Positions 29,727 through 30,226 of a stretch of DNA of 30,226 bases are shown here, in pieces. Every line of letters begins with the position of its first letter. Position 1 is the first letter of the stretch. Under the pieces are notes generated by a model. The model saw nothing but the letters and a program-made list of their open reading frames with translations, was not told the DNA's origin and searched no databases. This DNA comes from ZC4RG42 sp036676355 (lineage in GTDB: Bacteria > Pseudomonadota > Gammaproteobacteria > Burkholderiales > SG8-39). The stretch lies in NCBI GenBank assembly GCA_036676355.1, contig JAKFDA010000011.1:1-30226 (forward strand), written 5' to 3'. Position numbers and translations under genes: made by a program.

Positions 29727-30226
29727 ATGAGAGCCATGATCCTCGCGGCAGGCCGCGGCGAACGCATGCGCCCGCTCACCGACCACACGCCCAAGCCCTT
29801 GCTCAAAGCAGGCGGCAAGCCGTTGATCGTGCATCTGATCGAACGTTTACGCGCGGCCGGATTCATCGACATCGTTATTAATCACGCGCATCTCGGCGCG
29901 CAGATCGAGGCGGCACTCGGCGACGGGACGCGCTGGGGCGTGAGGATACGTTACTCGGCCGAAGGCGAGGCGCTGGAGACCGCCGGCGGCATCGCCAAAG
30001 CGCTGCCGCTGCTGGGCAACACGCCGTTCATCGCCGTCAACGGCGATATTTACTGCGAGTTCGATTTTTCGCTGTTGCGCGAGCGACAGCTTGGCGACGA
30101 TCTCGCCCACCTTGTGCTCGTCGACAACCCTCAGCAGCATCCGCGCGGCGACTTCGACCTCCACGATGACCGCGTGCATAACACCGGCGCCCGCATGCTG
30201 ACGTTCAGCGGCATCGGCCTTTATCG
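29727..30226 (+). CDS. murU: N-acetylmuramate alpha-1-phosphate uridylyltransferase (5' part, cut by window edge)
   Basis: This nucleotidyltransferase joins UTP and MurNAc 1-phosphate to UDP-MurNAc, completing the AmgK-MurU recycling path. 166 codons are visible. The signature MILAAGRGERMRPLTDHTPKPLL lies at the N-terminus (phosphate-binding loop and Lys). YSAEGEALETAGGIAKALPLLG and FIAVNGDIYCEFD (metal-binding Asp) follow. The ATG at 29727 lies 28 bases after amgK; an in-frame ATG three codons on is an alternative. The 3' third is outside the window. Glucose-1-phosphate thymidylyl- or mannose-1-phosphate guanylyl-transferases share the fold. The AmgK neighbour decides for MurU. Confidence 0.93.
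   Translation, partial: MRAMILAAGRGERMRPLTDHTPKPLLKAGGKPLIVHLIERLRAAGFIDIVINHAHLGAQIEAALGDGTRWGVRIRYSAEGEALETAGGIAKALPLLGNTPFIAVNGDIYCEFDFSLLRERQLGDDLAHLVLVDNPQQHPRGDFDLHDDRVHNTGARMLTFSGIGLY

Overview
The window is a dense stretch of chromosomal housekeeping genes at roughly 60% GC. The gene order (rpe-gph-trpEGDC; miaB-phoH-ybeY-corC-lnt; glyQS-gmhB-plsC; lptD-surA-pdxA-rsmA diverging from amgK-murU) and the protein sequences point to a betaproteobacterium of the order Burkholderiales, possibly near Oxalobacteraceae. That placement rests on remembered gene order, not on a search. I see no phage, CRISPR array, insertion sequence with a transposase, defence island or biosynthetic cluster.

Layout. 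1-493 (-): 5' part of an outer-membrane porin gene, cut by the window edge. 726-6283 (-): rpe-gph, then a separately promoted trp operon (trpL leader peptide, trpE, trpG, trpD, trpC) closed by an intrinsic terminator. 6500-8404 (+): apaG and mltA, separated by a MITE-like repeat and a small divergent membrane-protein gene. 8409-11500 (-): dsbC, a UbiH-type hydroxylase and a ketopantoate-reductase-family gene, with a second copy of the repeat. 11683-17742 (+): a CAU tRNA, an exported hypothetical protein, miaB-phoH-ybeY-corC-lnt and a DUF465 protein. 17893-23021 (+): glyQ-glyS-gmhB-plsC and a YgjP-type metalloprotein gene. 23025-28633 (-): lptD-surA-pdxA-rsmA. 28697-30226 (+): amgK-murU, the latter cut by the window edge.

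The genes fall into connected themes: tryptophan synthesis, translation and RNA maturation (MiaB, YbeY, RsmA, GlyRS, tRNA), and envelope building and recycling (porin, MltA, DsbC, Lnt, PlsC, GmhB, SurA, LptD, AmgK, MurU). Genes within each run are packed with overlaps or gaps of a few bases, so translational coupling is likely.

Three non-coding or micro-coding signals stand out. (1) Between pdxA and rsmA the 5' end of rsmA appears to have been duplicated twice, giving two mini-ORFs that start like RsmA and chain into rsmA through ATGA overlaps. Each carries the same hairpin with compensatory base changes. (2) A roughly 131-bp element with terminal inverted repeats and flanking TA dinucleotides occurs twice. 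(3) A GTG-initiated 21-codon leader peptide with three Trp codons precedes trpE behind a good promoter.
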